Source: Marsupella aquatica
Taxonomy: Eukaryota; Marchantiophyta
Assembly: GCA_973895155.1 (NCBI GenBank)
Contig: OZ316898.1
Coordinates: 9,920,001 to 9,984,000, forward strand
Direction of reading: 5' to 3'
DNA: 64,000 nt
Shown here: positions 23,961 to 32,740 of the stretch, piece by piece
Numbering within the stretch: the stretch's first letter is position 1
Layout of the letters: each line of letters opens with the position of its first letter
Notes under the pieces: model-generated
Told to the model about the DNA's origin: nothing
What the model saw: the letters and a program-made list of their open reading frames with translations, nothing else
The model's database searches: none
Made by a program: the position numbers and the translations under genes

Positions 23961-25352
23961 ATTGTGGTGTTATGTGTATACATAACAAGGGGCCCGGATT
24001 TTTCTTTCCCTGCCGCAACCTGTTTCGCAACTTGCTGTTGTCGACTGCTGCATCGACGCGACTGCACCCGCGCTCGCATTTTTAACAACCTCTTTGGGGT
24101 CGTTTTTGCATTCCCGGCCACGGCTGCCAGCGAGTTTGCCTCGGCCACCTCGCGACTACCTCGCGCCCCTATTACATCCTTATGTTCTCGGCCATGCGCC
24201 TCCCCTCGGCACTTTTCCCCTTCCTGGCATCTCATTTTCCGATGCCGCTGCCAGTTTCCTGCCGTTGCCATTAAAGCAGGGGAGGGGAGTTCAATTCGAA
24301 CTCCCTCACTCGGGAGTAGATTTTCGCCCCAGACCAAGGCTGCAAGGCAGGAGCGCAAGGAGAGGGCCCGGGGCCCTATGCTGCATTAAAAGGAGGAGAG
24401 GGAGTACATTCGACTCCCTCCTCTTGGGAGTCACACTTCTGCCAGGCACAAGGCCCCATTCAGCATAAAGAGGGGGAGGAGTTGAAGCGAGACTGCAAGA
24501 GGAGAGGGCACAAGGCCCCATTCAGCATAAAGAGGGGGAGGAGTTGAAGCGAGACTGCAAGAGGAGAGGGCACAAGGCCCTATGAAGCATTAAAGGGGGA
24601 GGGGAGGGGAGTACATACGACTCCTTCCCTCAGGAGTCCATCTACCAGGGCACAAGGCCCACAGAAGCCTTTAAGGAGGGGAGAGGGAGCTCGTAGCTTC
24701 CCTTTGAGAGCTCATAAAGAGGGGGTGGCGCAAAGCCCTATCCAGGGCTCGAGCACTTAAGGTCTGTTTTGCTTTTCCCTCGCCTTGAGTCCCATTTACT
24801 GCTTTCTGACTTGCCTGGCTCTTTGCGATCTGCATAGGGAAACGACCTGCACAGACCCGTTTTTCCATTTTCCGACCCCAGATGCCGCGACCTGCAACCC
24901 GTGGGTTGTAGCCGGCAAGGCGTCGACCTGCCTCAAATGCCGCGCGAGAACCTCCCTCCGACTGCATAGGGCACCGTGCCTGAGTGTGTATACACACTCG
25001 CTCGGTTGCCGGTCCCCACCTGATTTTCCTTTTCCGTCGATGCGCGCCTTCCGCCCGTTCCCGGGTCCACATCGGGCCCGATGCATATAATTACGGGGGG
25101 TCCCGATGTATACACTTCAGGGGGGTCCATTTCACTATATTTTTTTCACTGCCGCTGACATTCGGCCTTCCCGGGCATTTGGTAGCCGCCGGTAATCCAC
25201 ATAGGGCTACACGCCCGGGTATACACATTGAGGCCACGGCATTTCTGCCTCAAGCCGTTTGCTTCATTGTGGGTTAATTTTTTAGCCTTGGGCCTGCCAT
25301 TTATTTTTCTTGTCAGTTTCTTTCCCATCGGCACCCCAGGTGAGCATGCAGC
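23961..25352 (+). other. Probable 5' LTR/leader region of the gypsy element
   Basis: GC-richer than the DNA to its left and without genes. It holds near-palindromic TGTGTATACA words near 23975, 24988, 25110 and 25220, and a block of purine-rich tandem repeats and hairpins at 24270-24720. Its position directly upstream of Gag suggests LTR and untranslated leader. I found neither an LTR repeat of this sequence downstream of the element nor a convincing tRNA primer-binding site, so the exact 5' end is unknown. Confidence 0.5.
24270..24720 (+). repeat. Hairpin-bearing tandem repeats in the gypsy leader, with two identical 62-bp units
   Basis: Two identical adjacent 62-bp units begin CACAAGGCCCC at 24447 and 24509; diverged copies start near 24571 and 24649, and earlier ones near 24260 and 24370. 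Units alternate a purine-rich AAGAGGGGGAGGAG segment with inverted repeats, such as GGGAGTTC paired with GAACTCCC around 24286-24306, and GGGAGTAC...GACTCCC variants near 24400 and 24615. Confidence 0.85.
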
Positions 25353-28300
25353 ATGTCAGCAGAGGAGCCCAGTTGTAGCAGCACATCGCCACCGACACCC
25401 AGGTACCACTTACAGAGTGATCCACGACCGTTGGTGCCCATTTCATTGGAGTCTCGGCAATTTCGACGACGTCAGCAGACATCAGCAGCACCCACACCAC
25501 GTAACCCTTCTGCTACATTTGGCGGTCGCTTCACCACTACCCCGAAGCCTACTATCACTTCCTTGCCATTTACCCCTTCTGCATCAGTGGTTGTTCCAGC
25601 TTCACCGACATACAGCATGGATGCTAGTCACTCATCTGGCCGCATTGAGCGCTTCAGCGGGCGGCCAGGCACTGTCTCTTTACGTGAGTTCAAATCCACT
25701 TTCTACACTGTCGTTTACGAATTGGAGTTGAAGTATGGCAGCAATTTCACAAATGCTTTTGCATTTAAGCAGCTAGCCAGGTATGTGCACCATGAGGCGT
25801 TGGATGTGTATGAGCAGCACTCTCAATGGCTGCTTGCTGTCACACAGTTGCCTAACCCTACCTATGCCAGTGCAATTACGGCAGCCTCACAATTGGCCTT
25901 ACAGAATGCCATTGCAGCCCATGCTGCTGCTCCTGCCACTTCCCCTCCTACTCCAGTTCCCACCACTGCGCCAGTTACTCCCACTGTCTTGGCACAGGCT
26001 ACATCAGGCATTTCTCCCACCATTGATTCCCCTGCCTTTGCTGATCCAGTGGCTGAGTTTTTCCACGTTCTTGAATTGGAATTCCCAATCAAGAGTGCTG
26101 ATAAAATCATGCAGTTGGCCACCTTTGTGAGGCAGCGCGATGAAACATTGAAGATGATGTATCGCCGGCTTCTCAAGCTGAAGGAGGACACCCAGAGCAT
26201 CACTGACCTGGAAGCTGCTCATCGCTATCTTCGCGCATTGGAGGGCACACCAGCTCTCCATTCGCAAGTGTTGCAGCAAGTATTCTCAGAGTTTGGCGAC
26301 AGCTACACCCTACTCAATGTCTATGATACTGCTGAGAAACTTGAGTTGGCCCATGCACATTATGAGGCCAGTATTGCGCGTCCACCGCGATCCAGGTACC
26401 AGGCTGCTGCTCCTACAATGGCCACCCCGTCTCGTGTGCCACAGTATGCTTCCAAGACCAAACCAGCACATGCTGCTTTCATGCTGCCATCTTGCAACTA
26501 CTATGGCAATCCTAATCACAAGGCTAATGAATGTGATATTGTTGCTGAGGACCTGTCTTGTGATTTTTGCGGGAAAGTGGGCCACTTGGAGGCAGTTTGT
26601 TTTGCCAAATTCCCAGAGCGGAAGCAGCTACGACAACAGGCCACTCATCCTGCTCCTGTTTCCACTCCCCCACCAGCTAGGAGGGCTCCTACTGCATCAG
26701 TTGCTCCTCCTTCCAGTGGCAAAGCACCCGGTGCTAACAAATTGCCCAAGCAGCCACAGAAGCAACCAGCTCAGAAGGAGGCTCACAACGCACAGGCAAC
26801 TCAACTCCAGTCTCTGACTCATGAGGTTGAGTCCTTACGTGCCCAACTTGCCAACATCAAAGGCAAGTCCACTGCCTCTGCTGGTCCTTCTCAACCGGCT
26901 CGTCACGTGCAACCCATCCCTGGCCCAGGCACCGCTGACAATTCAGCACCTCTCCCCCGCTCTTTCTATGGCTTACCATTTGATGCTCATATGGATGAGT
27001 GTGTGCTGTCCTCTGCTCCACAGCCTGGCCTTACAGCAGAATTTTCAGATTCATTCTGCCCTTCCTATTTTGCTTACCAGCAGGCCAGTGCTGCCTCCCG
27101 TATTGCTCCCACACGCCGCATTGTACAGGCTGATGGTCTTGCTGCCGGTCCTCTGACTAGAGCCAGGGGCGCTCGGGCTGTCATGCCCCAATCTTTTCAG
27201 CCACTCACACTTGCTGAAGAGCGCACCTTGTTGGCGAGGGGGGAGGGAGCTGCAGCTACATCCATTCCACCACCAGGTGCTGCTGACATTTCACAGGGAG
27301 TTGTTTCTCCTGAGCTGCTTGAGCATTTCACCTCCGGTATGGCACAAAGGATTCTTACAACTCCACTTTTCAGTTGCCATGATTTACAGCTGGATGCTAG
27401 AGCTGTCATCAGACCGCTAGAGGGCTCACTGCATTCTTCATCAGCCCCTGTGACACCGGTTTTGGAGGTCCAATCTCATGTACATACTGGACCTTTTTCT
27501 TCTCCTTTACATGTTCCCATTGGTTTGGCTACCCCAATACCGATTGCTGCTGATTGTGTGACCAGAGCTACACTTGATTCTGGTCATGCTGCTCCATCTT
27601 TCCTGGCTATGTTGTTGAGTGGAAAGACCGTGGACACTAACTCCCTTCACAAGGTACCTCATCATTTGCCAAGAGTGGTGCCTAGTGACAGGACTTCAGT
27701 TTCCACCACCATTGCCATTGTTGACAACAGGAATTCAGTGGTCAAGTTGGAGGGTCACACTCCTCAGGTGGTCATGCTAGACACAGGTGCTCAACCAGTG
27801 ATATTGGGCATTCAATTTGCCAAGAAGATGGGACTGCTGACTGATCATTTACAGCAATCCAAGTGGCACATTCGGACTGCTAGTGGCACTGTGGAGGATG
27901 TGTTGGGTGAGAGTTCTACTTTACTCACTCTCACTTTTAATGGAGGTACAGATCAGGAACTGCATTTCCCAGTCAGATGTTTGGTTACCAATGCCACTAC
28001 GTATGATGTGCTCATTGGCCAGGAGGCTTTGTTCCCACCAGGTTTTACCATTGACAACTGGCATGAGCATGCATACTACAGAGTTGATTGGCATACGGAT
28101 GGCTCACACTTGGGCTATATTTCACTTGATTTGCATGGTGCCCATACTCCTATGGCTCACCACTGTGTGTTGAAAGCAGTGCACACAGCTACCTATGTCA
28201 ACCACCCATTGCAGGATTGGATTGAGGAGGATGATGATGAGGTGGCTACTACACATGCTGCTGCATGTATAGCAGCACTTTCCAGCAACGTGGATCATCA

Positions 28301-28379
28301 ACCAGAGGTGGTACAACGGCTCCAAGCAGCCCATGGACCTTTGATGGCTGCATTGCACAAATTTGAGGACCTTGGGTAG
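25353..28379 (+). CDS. gag-PR: Gag-protease polyprotein of the gypsy element (1,008 codons, ends at TAG)
   Basis: Gag packages element RNA and the protease cleaves the polyprotein. A Gag core follows a low-complexity N-terminus (GRIERFSGRPGTVSLREF to ARYVHHEALDVYEQH, about residues 96-150), with a second helical part to about residue 340. Two zinc knuckles follow: the first (residues 381-394) has Tyr in place of the second Cys (C-x2-Y-x4-H-x4-C), the second (CDFCGKVGHLEAVC, residues 403-416) is canonical CCHC. A Pro/Ala/Gln-rich linker leads to the protease DTGA site (Asp810; MLDTGAQPVILGIQFAKKMG). TAG at 28377 is followed in the same frame by the methyltransferase, so this stop is probably a mutation of CAG or, less likely, a readthrough site. 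Confidence 0.9.
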   Translation: MSAEEPSCSSTSPPTPRYHLQSDPRPLVPISLESRQFRRRQQTSAAPTPRNPSATFGGRFTTTPKPTITSLPFTPSASVVVPASPTYSMDASHSSGRIERFSGRPGTVSLREFKSTFYTVVYELELKYGSNFTNAFAFKQLARYVHHEALDVYEQHSQWLLAVTQLPNPTYASAITAASQLALQNAIAAHAAAPATSPPTPVPTTAPVTPTVLAQATSGISPTIDSPAFADPVAEFFHVLELEFPIKSADKIMQLATFVRQRDETLKMMYRRLLKLKEDTQSITDLEAAHRYLRALEGTPALHSQVLQQVFSEFGDSYTLLNVYDTAEKLELAHAHYEASIARPPRSRYQAAAPTMATPSRVPQYASKTKPAHAAFMLPSCNYYGNPNHKANECDIVAEDLSCDFCGKVGHLEAVCFAKFPERKQLRQQATHPAPVSTPPPARRAPTASVAPPSSGKAPGANKLPKQPQKQPAQKEAHNAQATQLQSLTHEVESLRAQLANIKGKSTASAGPSQPARHVQPIPGPGTADNSAPLPRSFYGLPFDAHMDECVLSSAPQPGLTAEFSDSFCPSYFAYQQASAASRIAPTRRIVQADGLAAGPLTRARGARAVMPQSFQPLTLAEERTLLARGEGAAATSIPPPGAADISQGVVSPELLEHFTSGMAQRILTTPLFSCHDLQLDARAVIRPLEGSLHSSSAPVTPVLEVQSHVHTGPFSSPLHVPIGLATPIPIAADCVTRATLDSGHAAPSFLAMLLSGKTVDTNSLHKVPHHLPRVVPSDRTSVSTTIAIVDNRNSVVKLEGHTPQVVMLDTGAQPVILGIQFAKKMGLLTDHLQQSKWHIRTASGTVEDVLGESSTLLTLTFNGGTDQELHFPVRCLVTNATTYDVLIGQEALFPPGFTIDNWHEHAYYRVDWHTDGSHLGYISLDLHGAHTPMAHHCVLKAVHTATYVNHPLQDWIEEDDDEVATTHAAACIAALSSNVDHQPEVVQRLQAAHGPLMAALHKFEDLG

Positions 28380-29400
28380 CATAATGGACAACCAATAGCC
28401 CCAATCTTGAGCGCACCAGTTACATGGACTCCTCCTTCAGATGGCCTTACATTGCTTGAGCTTTTTGGTGGCATTTCTACAGGCCTGGAAGCTCTCCTAC
28501 AGTCTGGCATGGTGGTGAAGCAGTACATCTATGTGGATATTGATCCAGGTGCAAGGCAAGTGGCTGAATCCCGTCTGCTGGAATTTTCAGAGCGATTTCC
28601 TCAGCAGTTTCCACACAGTGCATGGAAGTCTGCATTTTCTTTCTTTCCTCCAGATATCCAGCTTGTCCAGCACCGGCACTTAACCCTTCTTGGCTCCCTT
28701 GATTTGATCATAGCTGGTTGGGAATGCCAAGGGTTTTCAGCTGCTGGTCACGGTGCTGGACTGCATGATTCTCGTTCTGGCCTTTTCACAGCATTGGTTC
28801 AGATTCTCACCTGGGCTCAATCCCTTTATCCTGCTGTTGGTTATATCATTGAGAATACTCCATCTCAGTTTGACCAGCGTCCATAGGTCAAAGAGGATTT
28901 CAGTGTGGTCCAGCACTACTTGGGACCACCCCTTCTCATTGATGCAGTGCATTGTGGTTCTTATGCACATCATCTTCGTAACTTTTGGACTAACCTTGCA
29001 CCACCTTCCTTGCTGGAGATGGCTCTTCACCACACATCTAGGGACACTAACCTTACAGTGGACCAGATTTTGGATCCTGACAGTTCTTGCCAACCAGTTA
29101 CACGGCAAGAGCCAGCACCTTGGTATCCAACTAATACCATTGGACAACCCCGTGCTGCTTGGCCTACATTTGTGTCCTTTCCAGGTGCACATGCTTTTCA
29201 GGGTGATGGTCCTGGGCTGGTTTATCGACATTCTACCGGTACATGGGATGAACCTAGTCCTGAGGAGAGAGAACGGGCTATGGGCTTCCAACCCGGTACT
29301 ACAGGTCACACCAAAATCACCAGGCTGGCCAGGAATGCTTTACTTGGCAGGGTAATGGATCTCAATGCTCTCACTTGGCTTCTGGTCACTTGCATCCTTT
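28380..29400 (+). pseudogene. C5-cytosine DNA methyltransferase domain inside the gypsy polyprotein (one internal TAG)
   Basis: Family role: transfer of methyl from SAM to cytosine C5. Motif I is LELFGGISTGLEAL (28458-28499), the SAM-binding acidic residue lies in YVDIDPGA, and motif IV is DLIIAGWECQGFSAAG with the nucleophile Cys codon at 28725-28727. Motif VI is IENT (28848-28859). After TAG 28884-28886 the same frame gives motif VIII (DAVHCGSYAHHLRNFWTNL, near 28940-28996), then EPSPEERERAMGFQPGTTG and LARNALLGRVMDLNALTWLL (motifs IX-X, about 29250-29383). Motifs run I to X, not in the rearranged order of plant DRM enzymes; the AHxxRxFWxNL pattern recalls Dnmt3. The usual Pro before the catalytic Cys is Glu. 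Lying between protease and RT in one frame, it is part of the element. Confidence 0.88.
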
Positions 29401-30113
29401 TTCAGATGTACATTCCTCCAGCATTAGGAGCTCCAGCCTTACCACTCCATAGTGCTGCTGCATGGCATCCAGACCAGGTGCACTTACCGCTGTCCAACAC
29501 TCACCACTTCAGTCCAAGTGTTGGGGGGGAGGAGGTCCCTTGTAATGTGGCTGACATTATTTCTGAGTTTCATGGTGTGGACCACTTCAAATCAGCAGGT
29601 ACAACAGGCCTTGGAGAGGCCTCATTACCTTATGAGCAGCATGCTAGCAGCTTGGACAGTGGAGAGGCTGGCACTTCTGGCTCTTCAAGCACGAGTACAT
29701 CAGGTCCTATTCCTAGTGTTGCCAACTACACATTTATCATGGGCAACCACCTGAGTAAAAGACAGAAGGACCAGCTGCTGAATTTTCTCCTCAAGCATGA
29801 GAATGTGTTTGCTTTCTCTATGAAGGACTTGGGTAAGTGCAAGACTATGCAGTTCTCCATTGAGTTGGCTGATGAAACACCTATCTTTAGGCGGAGACAC
29901 CGTTTGAGTAAGCATGAGTGGCAGCTGGTGGATGAGAGGTGCCAAGAGCTTTATGAAGCTGGTCTTATTCAGCCATCTACATCAGATTTTGCAGCAGCTA
30001 CAGTGATGCCAGCAAAGAAGGATTCCAGTGGATTGTGGACAGAGAAGCGCATGTGTGGGGACTACAGGCCATTGAACCTGGTACCCCATGCCGCGGCCAG
30101 AGGAGCTATTTGA
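29401..30113 (+). pseudogene. pol: Linker and N-terminal part of gypsy reverse transcriptase
   Basis: Continues the methyltransferase frame through a Ser/Thr/Gly-rich linker (about 29640-29720) into the RT N-terminus: NFLLKHENVFAFSMKDLG, FRRRHRLSKHEWQLVDERC, LYEAGLIQPSTSDFAAATVM and CGDYRPLNLV. Right after PLNLV the conserved linker to YPMPRP is missing and the frame leaves the RT, ending at 30113. I infer a deletion of some 15-20 bp that is not a multiple of three. Confidence 0.88.
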
Positions 30114-32700
30114 CAGCATTGGAGACTCAGACATCTTCACTCTTGTGGATCTAAGGCAAGGCTTCAACCAGATTTTGCTACTTGCAAAGGACCGTAAGAA
30201 AACAGCTTTCCATGGTAGTAACCAACTATGGGAGTGGTTGGTGATGCCATTTGGCTTGAAGAATGCGCCCATATTCTTTCAAAGAGTCATGGACCAGGTT
30301 CTTCAAGGTGCTGAGTTTCTGAAATGCTACATTGATGATGTGTTGGTCCACAGCAAAGGATTTGACCAGCATCTACTTGACCTTGAGGAGCTATTCATAA
30401 GGCTTAAGAAGGTGAACCTAAAGATACACCCCAAGAAGTGTGAATTTGCTGTCAGATCAGTCGTATATCTTGGGCATCGCATTCTTCCAAATGGAACCAT
30501 GGCTCACTGGGCCAAGGTGGTATCCATCTTGGAAATGCCCACTCCTACCGATGTTCACACTTTGAGGAGTTTTATTGGGTTGTGCAATTACTACCGGATC
30601 TACATCAAAGATTTCAGTACCATTGCACACCCATTGTATGCTTTGTTGAAAAAGAATGTGACTTGGACATGGAGTACAGATGCTGAGGCAGCATTTGCCA
30701 CTTTGAAGGAGAAGCTCTCAGAATACCCGGTGCTGAGAAGACCTGATTTCAACAAGGTCTTTGTGCTACACACAGATTGGAGTGCCCTTGGGATTGGTGC
30801 CATTCTGGGCCAGCATGATGAGGAAGGTAAAGAGTACGTCATTGCCTATGCATCCAGGAGCAACAATCAGGCAGAGAGTCATTATTCTTCTTATGAGGGT
30901 GAATGCCTTGTTGTTGTGTGGGCTGTCATACATTACAGGCCCTACCTCTATGGGACCAGGTTTGTTCTCTACACCGACCACCAGCCCTTGAAGTGGTTGA
31001 TGACCAACGACAAGCTTACTGGCAAGCTTGCTCGTTGGGCACTCATACTCCAGGAGTATGATTTTGAGGTAATTCATAGGCCTGGTGTGACACATCAAAA
31101 TGCTGACACTATGTCCCGCAGCCCTTTGATTGCCTCTGATGATCCCTCAAATGCACGGCAGGATTTTGACCAGGTTTCCATCCTGCCTACATTTCATGCA
31201 TCTACCTATCTTGCTTTGCTGCCATGCTACATTGTTGACCAACCTGTGGTGGACATATGGGAGGACAGCGACACTCTGAGATTTCTGCAGGATGGGGAGT
31301 ACCCCACCCATGTTACTGCTGCCCAGAGAGACCGAATTCAGCAAAGGTCCAAGCGCTACTTGTGGAAGGGAGATCATCTTGTGCGCTGCTTGCCAGACAG
31401 GGAAGTGGTGGTTCCACCCATTCATGAGAGGGTTGGCCTTATCCGTAAGGTACATTTTGAGCTTGGTCATTTTGGTGTTAAGAGGACTTATAGCCTCTTG
31501 GTCCCCCATTATCATTGGAGAGGCATGCATGGCCAGGTTCGAGATGTTATTGCCCGGTGTGAGCAGTGTGATAGGGTAAGGACTTCTTTCACATCTCGGC
31601 AACCCACACTTCATCCACTCCCTATTCAGGGCATGTTTTATCGTTGGTCATGTGATTTGGCTAGAGAATTACCCCTCACATCTCGGGGTAATCTCTACAT
31701 CATGATCATGATAGAGCATTTCTCCAAGTGGATAGAACTTGTGGCATTGCCGGATAAGACCTCCCGTAGCACCAGCCAGGCATTCTTGCAACAAGTTCTC
31801 AGCCGCTTTGGAGCTTGTGCAGAATGTCTCACTGACCAGGGCTCAGAGTTTAGAGGAGAGTTCCAGGAGCTGCTTGATCAGGCTCTCATTGATCATCGCC
31901 GGACATCACGAGATCACCCACAGGCAGATGGCTTGGCAGAGCGCATGGTTCAGACATGCAAGAAGGGCCTTCGGAAGATCTGCCTCACCAAAAGCAAGGA
32001 GGATTGGGACCTGGCCTTACCCTACATTGCCATGGGGTATAGGATGTCCAGACATGCATCACTGTCTAACTTTTCTCCCTACTTCTTGTTGTTTGGTCGT
32101 CACCCAGTTCTACCTTCTGCTATTGCTTCTCACATGCTTCAGGTGGTGGACTTGGATTCAGCTGTGACTTGGTCTGATGTGATCTCTGAGAGGGCTGCCC
32201 TATTCAGGAGGGTTATGCCCATGGCCATGGAGAATCTGGCCATTGCACAGCACAGGGACACACTGCGTTATGCACACACACGAGGGGGCACTTTTCAGCC
32301 CAAGGTCAGGAAGTTTGAAGTGGGAGATTTTGTGTACTTGCAGCGGCAAGCTAACGACACCCTGGACACCTCTACCAGTCGCACTATTCTCAGGGTCAAA
32401 GCTATTCGACCGTCTGGAGTGCTAGAGTTACAAGGGGCAGATGGGCGCACAATTGCTGACAATGCCAAGAATTGCGCCCCTTGTCATCTGCCTAACCTGG
32501 ATCCCACCATTGTGACTTCTACTTGGATTCCACCTGTGGACTACCCTTGCAAAGTGTGTTTGCGAATTGATGATGCTGACCAGATGCTGCTGTGTGACAA
32601 TTGCAATGGAGGGTACCATCTTTTCTGCCTTCGGCCTGAACTTACCCAGGTGCCAGAAGGGTTATGGTTTTGCCCTTCCTGTGCTCCACGTGCTATCTGA
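30088..32700 (+). CDS. pol: Gypsy RT - RNase H - integrase - PHD finger (870 codons)
   Basis: RT resumes at PMPRPEELFDSIGD; TLVDLRQGFNQILL holds the first catalytic Asp, and YIDD lies at 30328-30339. RNase H follows (HTDWSALGIGAILGQ, SSYEGECLVVVWA, YTDHQPLKWLM). The integrase has an HHCC zinc motif (HFELGHFGVKRTYSLL to CEQCDRV) and a D-D-E core (SCDLARELP, LTDQGSEFRGEF, QADGLAERMVQT). The C-terminal 50 residues form a PHD finger (32548-32682) instead of a chromodomain. The open frame starts inside RT because of the upstream frameshift; it is not a natural start. Confidence 0.93.
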   Translation: MPRPEELFDSIGDSDIFTLVDLRQGFNQILLLAKDRKKTAFHGSNQLWEWLVMPFGLKNAPIFFQRVMDQVLQGAEFLKCYIDDVLVHSKGFDQHLLDLEELFIRLKKVNLKIHPKKCEFAVRSVVYLGHRILPNGTMAHWAKVVSILEMPTPTDVHTLRSFIGLCNYYRIYIKDFSTIAHPLYALLKKNVTWTWSTDAEAAFATLKEKLSEYPVLRRPDFNKVFVLHTDWSALGIGAILGQHDEEGKEYVIAYASRSNNQAESHYSSYEGECLVVVWAVIHYRPYLYGTRFVLYTDHQPLKWLMTNDKLTGKLARWALILQEYDFEVIHRPGVTHQNADTMSRSPLIASDDPSNARQDFDQVSILPTFHASTYLALLPCYIVDQPVVDIWEDSDTLRFLQDGEYPTHVTAAQRDRIQQRSKRYLWKGDHLVRCLPDREVVVPPIHERVGLIRKVHFELGHFGVKRTYSLLVPHYHWRGMHGQVRDVIARCEQCDRVRTSFTSRQPTLHPLPIQGMFYRWSCDLARELPLTSRGNLYIMIMIEHFSKWIELVALPDKTSRSTSQAFLQQVLSRFGACAECLTDQGSEFRGEFQELLDQALIDHRRTSRDHPQADGLAERMVQTCKKGLRKICLTKSKEDWDLALPYIAMGYRMSRHASLSNFSPYFLLFGRHPVLPSAIASHMLQVVDLDSAVTWSDVISERAALFRRVMPMAMENLAIAQHRDTLRYAHTRGGTFQPKVRKFEVGDFVYLQRQANDTLDTSTSRTILRVKAIRPSGVLELQGADGRTIADNAKNCAPCHLPNLDPTIVTSTWIPPVDYPCKVCLRIDDADQMLLCDNCNGGYHLFCLRPELTQVPEGLWFCPSCAPRAI
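32548..32682 (+). other. PHD finger at the integrase C-terminus
   Basis: CKVCLRIDDADQMLLCDNCN then GGYHLFCLRPELTQVPEGLW and FCPSC give the Cys4-His-Cys3 ligand series with the conserved W two residues before the penultimate Cys. PHD fingers commonly bind the histone H3 tail. Ty3/gypsy chromoviruses carry a chromodomain at this place; the PHD finger probably plays a comparable targeting role, which is inference. Confidence 0.92.
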
Positions 32701-32731
32701 CTTTTCTTCAGCCCTCCTTTTGGCTGTGGTC

Positions 32732-32740
32732 TGGGGGGGA
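32732..32740 (+). other. Candidate polypurine tract of the gypsy element
   Basis: TGGGGGGGA, 31 bp after the stop codon, is placed where the plus-strand primer is expected. The sequence after it does not match anything I could find upstream of Gag, so it is tentative. Confidence 0.35.

Larger units (their letters stand above)
25353..32700 (+). mobile_element. Ty3/gypsy retrotransposon coding region with cytosine methyltransferase and PHD finger
   Basis: Domain order: Gag with zinc knuckle, aspartic protease, C5-cytosine DNA methyltransferase, RT (YIDD), RNase H, integrase (HHCC then DDE), PHD finger. RT-RNase H-integrase order is diagnostic for Ty3/gypsy. Gag-protease, methyltransferase and the first part of RT share one frame from 25353 to about 30085, interrupted only by TAG at 28377-28379 and TAG at 28884-28886. 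RT then shifts frame at about 30081-30090, where codons that normally link PLNLV to PMPRPEELFD are missing. From 30088 the frame is open to 32700. The copy is therefore nearly intact but probably inactive. No downstream LTR was recognised; TGGGGGGGA at 32732-32740 is a candidate polypurine tract. Confidence 0.93.

Noticed and set aside
25175-25195. TTTGGTAGCCGCCGG as a tRNA primer-binding site
   Set aside because: It begins with TGG but I could not match it to the 3' end of a specific tRNA, and no LTR edge precedes it.
28377-28379. Programmed stop-codon readthrough between Gag-protease and the rest of Pol
   Set aside because: The bases after TAG (CATAAT) do not fit the known CARYYA-type context and a second TAG lies inside the methyltransferase, so mutation is the simpler reading. 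Kept only as an alternative.
28407-28886. Methyltransferase as an independent host gene
   Set aside because: It lies in the same frame between protease and RT with no introns, promoter space or separate start, and its C-terminal motifs continue into the RT frame.
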